Counted from the first letter of the stretch, positions 1 through 8,924 are shown. The stretch is DNA of 64,000 nucleotides from DAOPJM01 sp964490325 (GCA_964490325.1 CAZBBX010000004.1:30153-94152), one strand, 5' to 3'. A program made the numbers and translations. Notes: generated from the letters alone by a model not told the origin.

Positions 1-822
1 GCGGGCACGGTTCTGTTCAACGGGATCGATCTTGCGACCGTCCGCAAGGACGCGCTGCGCAAGATGCGTCCGCAGATGCAGATGATCTTCCAAGATCCCT
101 ACTCCAGCCTGTCGCCGCGTATGCCTGTAGGCGAGATCATCGGAGAAGCCGTCAAGGAGCACAATATCGTGCCCCGTTCCCAGTACAAGGCGTACATCAC
201 CAAGGTCATGCGTGACTGCGGCCTGCAGCCCCAATACTTCTATCGCTATCCGCACGAGTTTTCGGGTGGTCAGCGACAGAGGATCTGCATTGCCCGCGCC
301 GTGGCGCTCAACCCCCAGCTCATCATCTGCGACGAGCCTGTCAGCGCGTTGGACGTGTCCATTCAGGCACAGATCATCAACCTGATGATGGATCTGCAGA
401 AGCAGTTTGGTTATACCTACCTGTTCATCTCGCACGATCTGTCGGTGGTCGAGCATATCTCCAAGACGATCGGCGTCATGTATTTGGGTTCCATGGTCGA
501 AATGGGCGACAAGGACAAGATCTTTGACAACCCCATGCATCCGTACACGCAGGCGCTGCTCAGCGCCGTGCCCATGCCCGACCCGTCCTACAAGATGAAG
601 CGTATCATTCTGGAGGGCGACATTCCCTCTCCCGCCAATCCGCCTTCGGGCTGCAAGTTCCGCACGCGCTGCAGCAAGTGCATGGAGATCTGCTCCAAGG
701 TGGCTCCCATCTTCAAGGAGTACGAGCCGGGACACAGCGTAGCCTGCCATCTGTACAATCAGGATCCGCCTCCCGAGGAGGCCGACGAGGAGCAGACGGA
801 AGCCGCAAAGACCGAAGAGTAA
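1..822 (+). CDS. Oligopeptide ABC transporter ATP-binding protein (OppF/AppF type), 5' truncated
   Basis: This is the C-terminal 273 residues of an ABC ATPase that energises peptide uptake at the cytoplasmic face of the membrane. The reading frame is open from base 1, so the start and Walker A lie outside the window. Counting from the methionine at base 64, I see the Q-loop (IFQDPYSSLSP, about 8-18), the signature FSGGQRQR (66-73), Walker B with the catalytic Glu (ICDEP, 88-92) and the switch His (SHD, 123-125). The C-terminal part with PSGCKFRTRCSKC is the cysteine-bearing oligopeptide-transporter extension (oligo_HPY). The substrate (oligo- or dipeptide) cannot be told. Confidence 0.93.
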   Translation, partial: AGTVLFNGIDLATVRKDALRKMRPQMQMIFQDPYSSLSPRMPVGEIIGEAVKEHNIVPRSQYKAYITKVMRDCGLQPQYFYRYPHEFSGGQRQRICIARAVALNPQLIICDEPVSALDVSIQAQIINLMMDLQKQFGYTYLFISHDLSVVEHISKTIGVMYLGSMVEMGDKDKIFDNPMHPYTQALLSAVPMPDPSYKMKRIILEGDIPSPANPPSGCKFRTRCSKCMEICSKVAPIFKEYEPGHSVACHLYNQDPPPEEADEEQTEAAKTEE

Positions 823-825
823 GCC

Positions 826-1113
826 ATGTGCCGCAAGCGCAAGAAAAAGGCTGAGTGGATCGACGACGGTCGCGTGATCGCCAACATGAACGTGGAGGGG
901 ATGCACAACGCGATCTATCGCCCGCGCAGCCGCCGCAGGTTCGACGAGTTTGGCGAGACGCCTCCGCCTAAGTCCGATCCCATTGAGCTGAAGCGCAAGG
1001 AACGTTGGGCGATCGCCAAGGGCGTTACGTTGGCCTTCCTGTTAGTGGCGCTCATCTTTACGGCGATATTCGTGGCGATCTACTTTTTCACCACCAAGGT
1101 TTGGTTTGCATAA
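826..1113 (+). CDS. Small basic single-pass membrane protein
   Basis: This 95-residue protein starts 3 bases after the ABC ATPase stop, so it is probably the last gene of that operon; an intrinsic terminator follows. The N-terminal about 65 residues are very basic (MCRKRKKKAEW, RPRSRRRF) and the C-terminus has one strong membrane segment (about 67-89) followed by KVWFA. I recognise no family. Its place suggests an accessory of the peptide transporter, but this is inference only. Confidence 0.7.
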   Translation: MCRKRKKKAEWIDDGRVIANMNVEGMHNAIYRPRSRRRFDEFGETPPPKSDPIELKRKERWAIAKGVTLAFLLVALIFTAIFVAIYFFTTKVWFA

Positions 1114-1130
1114 AGCAAGCAGGATCAAAA

Positions 1131-1153
1131 AAGCTCGGTTCGCCGAGCTTTTC
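1131..1153 (+). terminator. Intrinsic terminator of the peptide transporter operon
   Basis: The stem AAGCTCGG/CCGAGCTT closes a TTCG tetraloop and runs into TTTTCTG. It lies 18 bases after the small membrane protein stop. Confidence 0.85.
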
Positions 1154-1184
1154 TGTATTTTAGTTTCAAGGAGGACAGAGCCCT

Positions 1185-2408
1185 ATGTTGGAGGTCGTGG
1201 AGCTGCGTGAGGCGCGGCGGCTCTTGCTGGATGCTACAGCATCGCGTCGCATGTGCGCAAAAGAAGCGCCGCTTGCGGAAGCATTTTTTGGTGTGCTTGC
1301 CGAGGACGTCACTGCAAAAACAGCGATCCCACCCTTCGACCGCTCCGTCGTGGACGGGTATGCGCTTGCGGCGCGGGACAGCTACGGCGCGTCGGAGAGC
1401 CTGCCCGCCGTCCTAAATTGCGTGGGCGAGATCCGCATGGGCGAAAGCCCCCGCTTTGCGCTTGGGGAGGGCGAGTGCGCGTACATTCCCACAGGCGCCA
1501 TGCTGCCAAAGGGCGCTGACGCGGTGCTGATGCTTGAGCACAGCCGCAGGACGGACGACGGTCTCATCCTTGCTGAACGCTGCATCGCGCAGGGCGCAAA
1601 CGTTTTGAAGGCGGGCAGCGACCGCGGGGCGGGCGAGCTGCTTTTGAAAAAGGGACGCGTCTTAGGCGCAAGGGAACTGGGCGTACTGGCGGCGGGGGGC
1701 GTGGCAAGCGTTCGGATCTATGAAAAGCCCCGCGTTGCCATCCTTTCCACGGGGGACGAACTGGTGCCCGCAGGCGCCGTTCGGGACGAAGCCAAGATCT
1801 TTGAAGCGAACAGCACGCTGCTTGCGGGCGCGGTGCGCTTGGCGGGAGGCGAACCGATCTATCGGGGCGTCGTGGCGGACGACCCATCGGCGCTTACGGA
1901 GGCGCTGCACGCGGCTGCAGCCACGAGCGACCTTGTGCTTGCGTCGGGCGGCAGCTCGGCGGGGGAGCGCGATTTTATGGCAAGCTGCCTGATGGCGGAG
2001 GGCAGCCTGCTGTTCCACGGGATCGCTGTCAAACCGGGCAAGCCCACCTTGGCGGGTCTTCTCAACGGCACGCCCGTGCTGGGACTGGCGGGGCATCCCA
2101 TGGCGGCGTACCTGCTGTGCCTGTGGCTGGCCGTACCGCTTTTGCGCACGCTCACGAACAGGGACGAGACGATCAAGTCCACCCATGCGTATCTTACGAT
2201 GGCGGTACCCTCCAACGAGGGACGCGAGACGCTCTTGCCCGTGCGGCTGGAGGGCGAAACAGCCATCCCCCTGTTCGGCCGTTCGGGTCTGATAACCCCG
2301 CTGACCGAAGCGGACGGCTTTTTGCGTATCCCCCGCGGCAGCGAGGGCGCGGCAGCGGGCGAACAGGTCGAGGTCTATGCGTTTTCGGCGTTTTCGGACG
2401 GCAGATAG
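1185..2408 (+). CDS. moeA: Molybdopterin molybdenumtransferase MoeA
   Basis: This 407-residue MoeA inserts molybdate (or tungstate) into adenylated molybdopterin, the last step of Moco synthesis. The length is normal. Visible motifs are DRSVVDGYA (52-60), STGDEL (188-193), GGSSAGERDF (255-264), KPGKP (283-287) and GHP (303-305), and a C-terminal MoeA beta-barrel domain follows. An AAGGAGG ribosome binding site precedes the ATG. The next gene is a second MoeA homologue 14 bases downstream, so they are likely one operon. No moaA, mobA or molybdoenzyme gene lies in the window, so the client enzyme is unknown. Confidence 0.92.
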   Translation: MLEVVELREARRLLLDATASRRMCAKEAPLAEAFFGVLAEDVTAKTAIPPFDRSVVDGYALAARDSYGASESLPAVLNCVGEIRMGESPRFALGEGECAYIPTGAMLPKGADAVLMLEHSRRTDDGLILAERCIAQGANVLKAGSDRGAGELLLKKGRVLGARELGVLAAGGVASVRIYEKPRVAILSTGDELVPAGAVRDEAKIFEANSTLLAGAVRLAGGEPIYRGVVADDPSALTEALHAAAATSDLVLASGGSSAGERDFMASCLMAEGSLLFHGIAVKPGKPTLAGLLNGTPVLGLAGHPMAAYLLCLWLAVPLLRTLTNRDETIKSTHAYLTMAVPSNEGRETLLPVRLEGETAIPLFGRSGLITPLTEADGFLRIPRGSEGAAAGEQVEVYAFSAFSDGR

Positions 2409-2422
2409 AAGGGAGCAGGGCA

Positions 2423-4327
2423 ATGGCATATCTTAGCAACATCCCCTTGGAGGAGGCGCAGAGGCTCTATTTATCGGAGCTGCGTGAAGCGGGACTGCAG
2501 CCGCGCACGGAGCGCATCCCCGTTCGGGAGAGCTTGGGTCGCGTGACGGCACAGGCGGTGTATGCGCGCTGCAGCGCCCCGCCGTATTGTGCCTGCGCCA
2601 TGGACGGCATTGCGCTCAAGGCACAGCTTACAAATGGTGCAAGCCCGGAAGCGCCGCTCCTTTTGCGCCAAGAGCAATACATCCCCGTGGACACGGGGGA
2701 TCCCCTGCCCGACGGCTGCGACGCTGTTGTGATGATCGAGGACTGCATCCCTGCGGCGGAGGGACTTCTGCTGCAGGGGGCGGCGGCGCCCTGGCAGCAT
2801 GTGCGGCAGATCGGCGAGGACATCTCGGCGGGGGACATGCTCCTGCCCTCCTTTGTGAGCGTGGATGCAGCCGCCATAGGCGCGCTGCTTGCGGGCGGCG
2901 TGACGGAGCTTTGGGTCACGGCGCGTCCAAGGGTCGCCATCCTGCCCACGGGGGACGAACTGACGGAGCCGGGCGAGCATATTCAAACGGGGGAGGTGCC
3001 GGAGTTCAACTCCGCCATCTTTGCGGCGCTCATCAAGGACTGGGGCGGGGAAGCCATGGTGCTGCCCTTTGTGCCGGACGATAAAAGCCGCATCCGTGCG
3101 GCGCTTAAGGAGGCGCTGCCGCAGTCGGAGCTGCTGCTCATCGGCGCGGGGACGTCGGCGGGACGGGACGACAACACAGCCGCGATCATCAAGGAGGCGG
3201 GCACGCTCGTCTGCCACGGCGTGGCGATCAGACCCGGCAAGCCCGTGGCGTTGGGTCGCGTGGGCGCGAAGGTCGTGGTGGGCGTACCCGGCTATCCCGT
3301 GTCGGGCATCGTGGTCTTGGAGCAGCTGGTCAAGCCCGTGGTGGACGCGCTGCTCGGACGCGAGAGCGCGGAGGCGGAGCTTGTTCCCGTGCGCCTCAGC
3401 CGCCGGCTCACATCCTCGCTCAAGTATCGGGAGTTCATCCGCGCAAGCCTCGGCTATGCGTCGGACGGTACGCTGACAGCCACGCCGCTGGAGCGGGGGG
3501 CGGGGGTGGTCAGCTCCTTTGTCAAGGCGGACTGCCTCATCGACCTGCCGCAGAACAGCGAGGGGGCGGAGCAGGGGGCGTTCGTTTCGGCAAGGCTGCT
3601 GCGTTCGCCTTGGCGCATCCGCAACACCGTGCGCATCGTGGGCAGTCACGACCCGCTTTTGAGCGAGGCGATGGATCTTTTGCGCAGGCGCGACCCGCGT
3701 TACTACGTCTCCTCCTCCCATGTGGGCAGTTTGGGCGGCATCTTTGCCGTGTCCGAGGGCGAGGCGGCGCTTGGCGGGGTGCATCTGTTGGACGAGACCA
3801 CAGGCGTCTACAACGAAAGCTACATCGAGCGCTACTGCCCGCAGGGCGGGGTGTCGCTGATAGGGCTGGTGCAGCGAGTGCAGGGCTTGATGGTCGCAAA
3901 GGGAAATCCCTTGGGGATCAAGGATCTATTCGATGTGATCGAGGGCAGCTTGCGCTATGTCAACCGCCAACGCGGGGCGGGGACAAGGGTGCTGCTGGAT
4001 CATCTGCTCAAGCAGGCGGGCGTGCGCGGCGAGGCGCTCAACGGCTATGCGCGGGAGGAGCTGACGCATACGGCGGTGGCTGCGGCGGTGGCGGCAGGCA
4101 GCGCGGACTGCGGTCTTGGCATTTGGTCGGCGGCGCGCATGTATGATCTGGACTTCATACCCATCTGCGAGGAGCAGTACGACCTGTTGGCGTCCACAGA
4201 GCAATTGGAGCGCGAGTCGGTGGCTGCATTTATGGAGACCCTAAGGAGCCAGGCGTTTGCCGAACGCGTAGAGGCGCTGGGCGGGTATCGCTTGGATCAC
4301 GCGGGGGAGCTTCGCCGCAGGTTTTAG
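2423..4327 (+). CDS. MoeA fused to a periplasmic-binding-protein-like domain
   Basis: This is a 634-residue two-part protein. Residues 1-about 400 are a second MoeA, with AMDGIAL (59-65), a TGDEL motif near 180, GAGTSAGRDD near 252, RPGKP near 280 and PGYPVSG near 297. Residues about 405-634 match the PBP_like (LysR-substrate-domain-like) module found attached to MoeA in clostridia and archaea, recognisable by the stretches GSHDPLLSEAM, GNPLGI and YVNRQRGAGTR. I chose the ATG behind GGGAGCAGGGCA; the frame stays open upstream inside moeA, but that part is antisense-like in composition. The appended domain may bind the metal oxyanion or select Mo versus W (inference). Confidence 0.9.
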   Translation: MAYLSNIPLEEAQRLYLSELREAGLQPRTERIPVRESLGRVTAQAVYARCSAPPYCACAMDGIALKAQLTNGASPEAPLLLRQEQYIPVDTGDPLPDGCDAVVMIEDCIPAAEGLLLQGAAAPWQHVRQIGEDISAGDMLLPSFVSVDAAAIGALLAGGVTELWVTARPRVAILPTGDELTEPGEHIQTGEVPEFNSAIFAALIKDWGGEAMVLPFVPDDKSRIRAALKEALPQSELLLIGAGTSAGRDDNTAAIIKEAGTLVCHGVAIRPGKPVALGRVGAKVVVGVPGYPVSGIVVLEQLVKPVVDALLGRESAEAELVPVRLSRRLTSSLKYREFIRASLGYASDGTLTATPLERGAGVVSSFVKADCLIDLPQNSEGAEQGAFVSARLLRSPWRIRNTVRIVGSHDPLLSEAMDLLRRRDPRYYVSSSHVGSLGGIFAVSEGEAALGGVHLLDETTGVYNESYIERYCPQGGVSLIGLVQRVQGLMVAKGNPLGIKDLFDVIEGSLRYVNRQRGAGTRVLLDHLLKQAGVRGEALNGYAREELTHTAVAAAVAAGSADCGLGIWSAARMYDLDFIPICEEQYDLLASTEQLERESVAAFMETLRSQAFAERVEALGGYRLDHAGELRRRF

Positions 4328-4352
4328 CGGTAGATCCCCCAAAAATGGAAAG

Positions 4353-4379
4353 GGCTGCCGCAGGGGGAAAGCGGCAGCC
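4353..4379 (+). terminator. Strong hairpin after the MoeA fusion gene
   Basis: GGCTGCCGC/GCGGCAGCC is a perfect 9-bp stem, 25 bases after the stop, with no clear T-run. A second complementary pair (GTCGCCC/GGGCGAC) follows within 4408-4442. The convergent gene on the other strand ends at 4463. I read this as a weak or Rho-independent-like terminator region. Confidence 0.45.
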
Positions 4380-4462
4380 ACGATCCGTGGGGAAGGAGAA
4401 ACAGGAGCGTCGCCCCGAACCTTTGCCGTGCCGCAGGGCGACCATGCGGACGGCGGGAGTTG

Positions 4463-5152
4463 TCAAGTATGGGAACGTTTCTTGAGGCGGATGATGGCAA
4501 ACACCAACGTTGCAATGGGCACCACGCCTATGGGGATGAGATAGGCAAGGCTGCGCAGGTAGGGATCGGTCGATGCCGTGTCCTCCTTTTCGGCGATACC
4601 GTCCGTTGCGGCGTCATCCATGAGGGTCGTCGTTTGGGCGGCTTCCCCGATCTCCACATAGACCTTATCGCCATAGAGGGAGTTTAGCTCCGCTTTCACG
4701 GCGTCCGCATCGGCGGCGCTTGCGCTGACCACCACGCGAAATTCCTTGCCGCTTTCGCCAAAGCCCGTCTCGCCCGACCAACCGACGCCGCAGCCGTTGA
4801 TGGCAAGGCTCTTGTCCGCCATGCGAGCGCTCAACGCCGTCTGTATGGCGCGTAGCTCGTTGTAGGAGTAGGCGCAGCCGACAAACTGCATGCTGTCGGG
4901 TGCGTCCAAGAGCGCCCGAAGCTCTGCCGTGCGCGCCTCGGTCGGGGCGACAAGCAGGATGCAAAGCTGCTGCACGCCGTTCGAATCAGGCTCGCTCATG
5001 TATACGCCGCCCACATCATCGGGGTAGCCGTCCCGCTCCCAAGCTTCAAACAGCGCCTGTCCATCGGGAAAGGCAGCAGCCAAGGCTGCGGCGGGAAACA
5101 CGAGGCAGACTGCCAAAAGCAGTGCGCCAAGGAGGAAAGCTTTCAAACGCAT
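4463..5152 (-). CDS. Secreted, C-terminally membrane-anchored protein of unknown function
   Basis: This 229-residue protein starts at MRLKAFLLG, behind GAAAGGGG at good spacing; an upstream in-frame ATG at 5185 lacks a ribosome binding site. It has an N-terminal signal peptide (hydrophobic residues about 4-26 ending ...AALAAA), an extracellular domain of about 165 residues and a C-terminal membrane helix (LIPIGVVPIATLVFAII) followed by RLKKRSHT. The domain is not recognised. It is transcribed away from the TldD gene, from its own extended -10 promoter. Confidence 0.75.
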   Translation of the reverse strand: MRLKAFLLGALLLAVCLVFPAAALAAAFPDGQALFEAWERDGYPDDVGGVYMSEPDSNGVQQLCILLVAPTEARTAELRALLDAPDSMQFVGCAYSYNELRAIQTALSARMADKSLAINGCGVGWSGETGFGESGKEFRVVVSASAADADAVKAELNSLYGDKVYVEIGEAAQTTTLMDDAATDGIAEKEDTASTDPYLRSLAYLIPIGVVPIATLVFAIIRLKKRSHT

Positions 5153-5175
5153 GATCGGATACGCCCCTTTCAACC

Positions 5176-5184
5176 ATAATACCA
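5176..5184 (-). promoter_or_regulatory. Extended -10 promoter of the secreted protein gene
   Basis: On the minus strand TGGTATTAT (TGnTATTAT) lies 24 bases before the chosen ATG. The -35 region is weak. Confidence 0.4.
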
Positions 5185-5285
5185 TAGGCGCGGCGCAAAG
5201 GTTGCGCTAAGCTGAAAAAATCAAGACAAGTTACGGCATTTCCCGCTAAGGACTTGAAAATACCTGTTTCTTTTTTACGCCGAAC

Positions 5286-5294
5286 TGCTATAAT
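5286..5294 (+). promoter_or_regulatory. Extended -10 promoter of the tldD operon
   Basis: TGCTATAAT is a perfect extended -10 (TGnTATAAT) 28 bases before the tldD start. The box 17 bases upstream (TGTTTC) is poor, which is usual for extended -10 promoters. Confidence 0.6.
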
Positions 5295-5322
5295 ACAAGT
5301 ATCAAACTTAGGAGGATCCTTC

Positions 5323-6753
5323 ATGCAAGCTGCATTCAGCAAGGCGCTCACAAAGGCCAAGCCCACGCTTCAAAAGCTGCTTGACGCGCTTTTGGCCGTC
5401 TATCCCTTTGCGTCCGTACTGGCCTGCGACACCCGCGCCAAGGTATATTCCGTGTCGCGTGCAGGCAGCAACATCTCTGAGAACGGGCTGCTGGGCAGCA
5501 GCGGCTATGTCATAAAGGTCTACGACGGGGAGAGCTACGGCGAGTATTCGTTCAACGAGCTGAACGAGCAAGCTATCCCCCGTATCCTCACGCGCATTGC
5601 GGACACCCTCATGCCCCTCAAAGACAAGCTTCCCGCAGGGCTCACAAGCGAGCGCTACGACTGCCTGCCCGACGAGGCAATGACGCTCAGCAAGGCGACG
5701 GACTACGAGCTGCACCCCGAGACCTTGGGAGACGAGGCCATCTTGGGCAAGCTCCTACACATCCGTGAGCAGGCGCTCCATGCGGACGAACGCCTGCTGG
5801 ACTGCAGCGCCTTTGCCAACTGGCAGAGCTATTCCAAGCTGTTCCTGTCCAAGAACCGCTGCTTGGAGCAGAGTGTGCTTTGGACGACGGGGGGCATGTC
5901 CCTCATGGCGGCGCGGGGCGAGGAGATCAAGGAGTACTACAGGGGCTTCTCCTGCTTGGGCGGCGCGGAGCTGTTCGACCAAATGGCCGAGGCGGTGCCG
6001 CAGGCGGTGGAGACGGTCGTGGCGCTATTGGACAGCCTGCCGATGACCCCCGGCGAGTACGACTGCGTCTGCACGCCCGAGGTGACGGGCATGATCGTCC
6101 ACGAGGCCTTCGGGCATGGCGTGGAGATGGACATGTTCGTTAAGGATCGAGCCTTGGCGCGCTCCTATATCGGCAAGCGCGTGGCGTCCCCGCTGGTCAC
6201 GATGTACGACGGCGCGGCGGCGGTGCGCGAGGCTGCCACCTGCTTCTTCGACGACGAGGGCACGCCCACGGGTGAGACCAAGATCATCGACAAGGGCATC
6301 CTTGTGGCGGGCATGAGCGACGCGCAGAGTGCCATGTTCCTTGGCAGCAAGCCCACGGGCAACGGCCGCCGCGAGAGCTTCGCACGCAAGGCCTACACCC
6401 GCATGACCAACACCTACTTTGCAGGCGGCACGGACTCCGTAGAGGACATGATCACCTCTATAAAGGACGGCTTCCTTTTGGACAATCCCACAAGCGGCAT
6501 GGAGGATCCCAAGAACTGGGGCATCCAGTGCATGGTCAACTTTGCAAGAGAGATCAAGGACGGCAAGCTGACGGGACGTCTGTTCTCGCCCATCGTACTG
6601 ACGGGCTATGTACCGGATCTATTGGAGTCCATCAGCATGATGTCGCCCGATGTGGAGCTTTCCGGCGGCGGCTACTGCGGCAAGGGCTACAAGGAGTGGG
6701 TCAAGGTCTCCGACGGCGGCCCCTACATCAAGGCACGCATCCGTTTGGGCTAA
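5323..6753 (+). CDS. tldD: TldD/PmbA-family metalloprotease, catalytic subunit
   Basis: This 476-residue protein is the catalytic TldD-like member of a heterodimeric zinc protease that trims unfolded or modified peptides in the cytoplasm. The zinc motif HExxxH is HEAFGH at 260-265, inside VTGMIVHEAFGHGVEMD; the Gly-rich C-terminus and SGGGYCGKG are also family features. The start is the ATG behind AGGAGG at 5311. The next gene, its TldE-like partner, starts 13 bases downstream. In E. coli and actinobacteria TldD/E matures microcin or RiPP leaders, so it is worth remembering that this genome carries a RiPP cassette at 49-52 kb; linkage of the two is only speculation. Confidence 0.92.
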   Translation: MQAAFSKALTKAKPTLQKLLDALLAVYPFASVLACDTRAKVYSVSRAGSNISENGLLGSSGYVIKVYDGESYGEYSFNELNEQAIPRILTRIADTLMPLKDKLPAGLTSERYDCLPDEAMTLSKATDYELHPETLGDEAILGKLLHIREQALHADERLLDCSAFANWQSYSKLFLSKNRCLEQSVLWTTGGMSLMAARGEEIKEYYRGFSCLGGAELFDQMAEAVPQAVETVVALLDSLPMTPGEYDCVCTPEVTGMIVHEAFGHGVEMDMFVKDRALARSYIGKRVASPLVTMYDGAAAVREAATCFFDDEGTPTGETKIIDKGILVAGMSDAQSAMFLGSKPTGNGRRESFARKAYTRMTNTYFAGGTDSVEDMITSIKDGFLLDNPTSGMEDPKNWGIQCMVNFAREIKDGKLTGRLFSPIVLTGYVPDLLESISMMSPDVELSGGGYCGKGYKEWVKVSDGGPYIKARIRLG

Positions 6754-6766
6754 GGAGGATACGACT

Positions 6767-8047
6767 GTGACAGATTTGATCCTTACCGTATTAAAGCGCT
6801 TGGGCGTGGAAAAGTATCGGCTGCTTGAAAAGACCACCGCCTCCACGGAGCTGTTCTTCGTCAAGAAGGCGCTGGATCTGCGCCGCGTCAAGGACGTTCA
6901 CGTTTGCCAAGTGACGCTGTTTTGCCCCTTCGAGTACGAGGGCAGGCAAATGCTGGGGCAGTCCACGGCGCTGATCCATCCGGGCATGGATATGGCGGCG
7001 GTGGAGCGGTCGCTGTCCGAGGCATATCGGGCGGCGGGCTTTGTCAAAAATCCCGACTATGCCCTGCCGGATCCCATACTTGCCCCCTTCAAGGCCGATC
7101 AAAGCAGCTTGGAGGGCAGGGAGCAGGCGGATATCGCCTTTAGGATGACGGAGGCGCTGTATCAAGGCGATGTGCGCAAGACGGCGTTTATCAACTCCGC
7201 CGAGCTTTTCATCGAAAAGACCGTCACGCGCATCCTTTCGTCCGAGGGGACGGAGCTGTCCTACGGCAAGAACACCGTCAAGGGCGAGTTCGTGGTGCAG
7301 TGCAAAACCCCGCAGGATGTGGAGCAGTATCGCAGCTTCCGTTACGACGACTTGGACACGGAGGCGCTCAAAGCAAAGGTCACGGAGGCGCTGGACGCGG
7401 TGGAGGCAAGAGCCGCCGCTGCGGCAAGTCCCGTCAAGGGCTGCTATGACGTGCTGCTGACGGGGGAGCATGTGCGCACGGTGCTGGGTTACTACCTGTT
7501 CCGTGCAGGCGCTTCGTCGGTGTACGCCAAGTATTCAAACTTTGCGGTCGGGCAAAGCGCGCAGGGCGAGGGGATCACGGGTGAAAAGCTCAATCTCACG
7601 CTCACGGCGCGGGAGCCCTATTCCGAGGAGGGTGTGGCTCTGCGGGATCGGCAGCTCATAAAAGACGGAACGCTCTGCTGCCTGTTTGGGAACACGCGCT
7701 TCTGCCGCTACCTTGGCATCGAGCCTACGGGCGTATATGACAGCGTGCGTCTGGACAACGGTACAAAGCCTCTTGCCGAGCTGCGCAAGGGACGCGTGCT
7801 GGAGCCTGTCAGCTTCTCCGATTTTCAGATGGACGAGTTTTCAGGCCACTTTTCGGGCGAGATCCGCTTGGCCTACCTCTATGAGGACGGCAAGCGCAGC
7901 ATCCTGACGGGCGGTTCCATCAACGGGAACCTGTTGGAGTGCCAAAATGCGCTGACCTTCTCCTTGGAGCGCTGCAAGGACACGGGCTACGAAGGCCCCT
8001 TTGCCCTGCTTGCGCCTAAGGTAGCCGTTGCAGGCCGCACGGAATAA
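6767..8047 (+). CDS. TldE/PmbA-like partner of TldD
   Basis: This 426-residue protein belongs to the same fold as TldD but has no HExxxH motif, as expected of the non-catalytic TldE (PmbA) half of the complex. It starts with GTG behind TAAGGAGGATACGACT. The family pattern YxSVRLDNGTKPLAELRKG-like region lies near residue 325-345 and the C-terminal FSGEIRLAYLYEDGK near 360. It is translationally close to tldD. Confidence 0.85.
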   Translation: MTDLILTVLKRLGVEKYRLLEKTTASTELFFVKKALDLRRVKDVHVCQVTLFCPFEYEGRQMLGQSTALIHPGMDMAAVERSLSEAYRAAGFVKNPDYALPDPILAPFKADQSSLEGREQADIAFRMTEALYQGDVRKTAFINSAELFIEKTVTRILSSEGTELSYGKNTVKGEFVVQCKTPQDVEQYRSFRYDDLDTEALKAKVTEALDAVEARAAAAASPVKGCYDVLLTGEHVRTVLGYYLFRAGASSVYAKYSNFAVGQSAQGEGITGEKLNLTLTAREPYSEEGVALRDRQLIKDGTLCCLFGNTRFCRYLGIEPTGVYDSVRLDNGTKPLAELRKGRVLEPVSFSDFQMDEFSGHFSGEIRLAYLYEDGKRSILTGGSINGNLLECQNALTFSLERCKDTGYEGPFALLAPKVAVAGRTE

Positions 8048-8139
8048 GGGCGCATCCCGAAGCTCCGCCTTCCGTGCGGGCTTTGGAGCAGTTCATCGTT
8101 GTCGCCTCCCGCAGGGTGCGGGGGGATGGAGTACAGTTC

Positions 8140-8247
8140 GGTAGAGTAGATGCTGCGCGTTTGCCCTTGGGCATCCAGTGGCAGGGGATGGGAAGTCGCC
8201 CCTGCACGAAAGGCGCATTGCCGCGGTGCAGCATCGCGTCCGCTGCC
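8140..8247 (+). promoter_or_regulatory. THF (tetrahydrofolate) riboswitch, folT-type
   Basis: The RNA GGUAGAGUAGAUGCUGCGCG...GUGCAGCAUCGCGUCCGCUGCC fits the class I THF riboswitch: the P1 stem GGTAG (8140-8144) pairs with CTGCC (8243-8247), then the conserved GAGUAGAUG, GCGUU, ACGAAAGGCG and CGCGGUGCA-like blocks occur in the expected order. In Firmicutes this class sits before folT and folate genes, and here a FolT-like gene follows 78 bases later. Bound folate would lower expression. Confidence 0.85.
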
Positions 8248-8275
8248 AACGCATCGGAGGCAAGGTGTCTGTTTC

Positions 8276-8318
8276 GCCCTGCTCTCTTTGTGCGCATGGT
8301 CGGCAAAGAGAGGAGGGC
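8276..8318 (+). promoter_or_regulatory. Ribosome-binding-site sequestering hairpin (riboswitch expression platform)
   Basis: GCCCTGCTCTCTTTG (8276-8290) pairs with CAAAGAGAGGAGGGC (8304-8318) in a 15-position stem with one mismatch. The right arm contains the whole Shine-Dalgarno AGGAGGG of folT. No T-run follows, so control would be on translation. Confidence 0.7.
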
Positions 8319-8325
8319 TTATTTT

Positions 8326-8886
8326 ATGGATCGTTTCTTTCAAGTGCGCAATCTTGCGCGCATGGCGCTGCTGATCGCCTGCACGGTGGTGCTGGCTCGC
8401 TATGTCGGCATCCAGCTGTCCGACAGTCTGCGCATCAGCTTTGAGTGCGTTCCCATCCTGCTTGCGGGCATATGGCTGGGTCCCGTTGCGGGGGCTTTGG
8501 TCGGAGCGCTTGCCGACGTCATCGGGATGCTGCTTGCCCCCAGCGGGCCGTATTTTCCCATCCTGACGCTTACGCCCGCTTTGCTTGGAGCGCTGGCGGG
8601 GCTTTGCGCTCTGGCGATCCGTCGGGACAGGCTGAACCTGTGGCGCACGGCGCTGCTTGTAGTGGGCTGCGATCTATTGGTCAATCTTTTGTGGGGCAGC
8701 TTTGCGGTGCAGCTCTACCTGCTTGTCATCGTGGGAAAGAACGTGCCGTATTGGACGGTATTGGCGGGTCGTCTGGCGCCCAAGGCGGTGCTGGCGGTCT
8801 TGGATGCAGCCATCACTGCGCCGCTGTATCTGGCGCTGGAGCGAGCCTTGCAGCATCCCAAGCGGCAAAAGGGCGGCTTGGCGTAG
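8326..8886 (+). CDS. folT: Folate-family ECF transporter S component
   Basis: This 186-residue membrane protein is a substrate-binding S component of an energy-coupling-factor vitamin transporter. The N-terminal motif RMALLIACTVVLARY and the stretch LRISFECVPILLAG, then GPVAGALVGALADVIG and APSGPYFPILTLTPAL, are the folate S-component pattern; about five to six membrane segments are visible. The start is the ATG behind AGGAGGG at 8311. The shared EcfA/EcfT module is not in the window. The THF riboswitch directly upstream supports folate as the substrate. Confidence 0.85.
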   Translation: MDRFFQVRNLARMALLIACTVVLARYVGIQLSDSLRISFECVPILLAGIWLGPVAGALVGALADVIGMLLAPSGPYFPILTLTPALLGALAGLCALAIRRDRLNLWRTALLVVGCDLLVNLLWGSFAVQLYLLVIVGKNVPYWTVLAGRLAPKAVLAVLDAAITAPLYLALERALQHPKRQKGGLA

Positions 8887-8924
8887 AGCATAGCAGGAAG
8901 CAAAGGGCAAGGGAGGGGACGACA

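Noticed and set aside
5254..5294. TTGAAA at 5254 as the -35 box of the tldD promoter
   Set aside because: The spacing to TATAAT is 29 bases, far too long; an extended -10 explains the promoter better.
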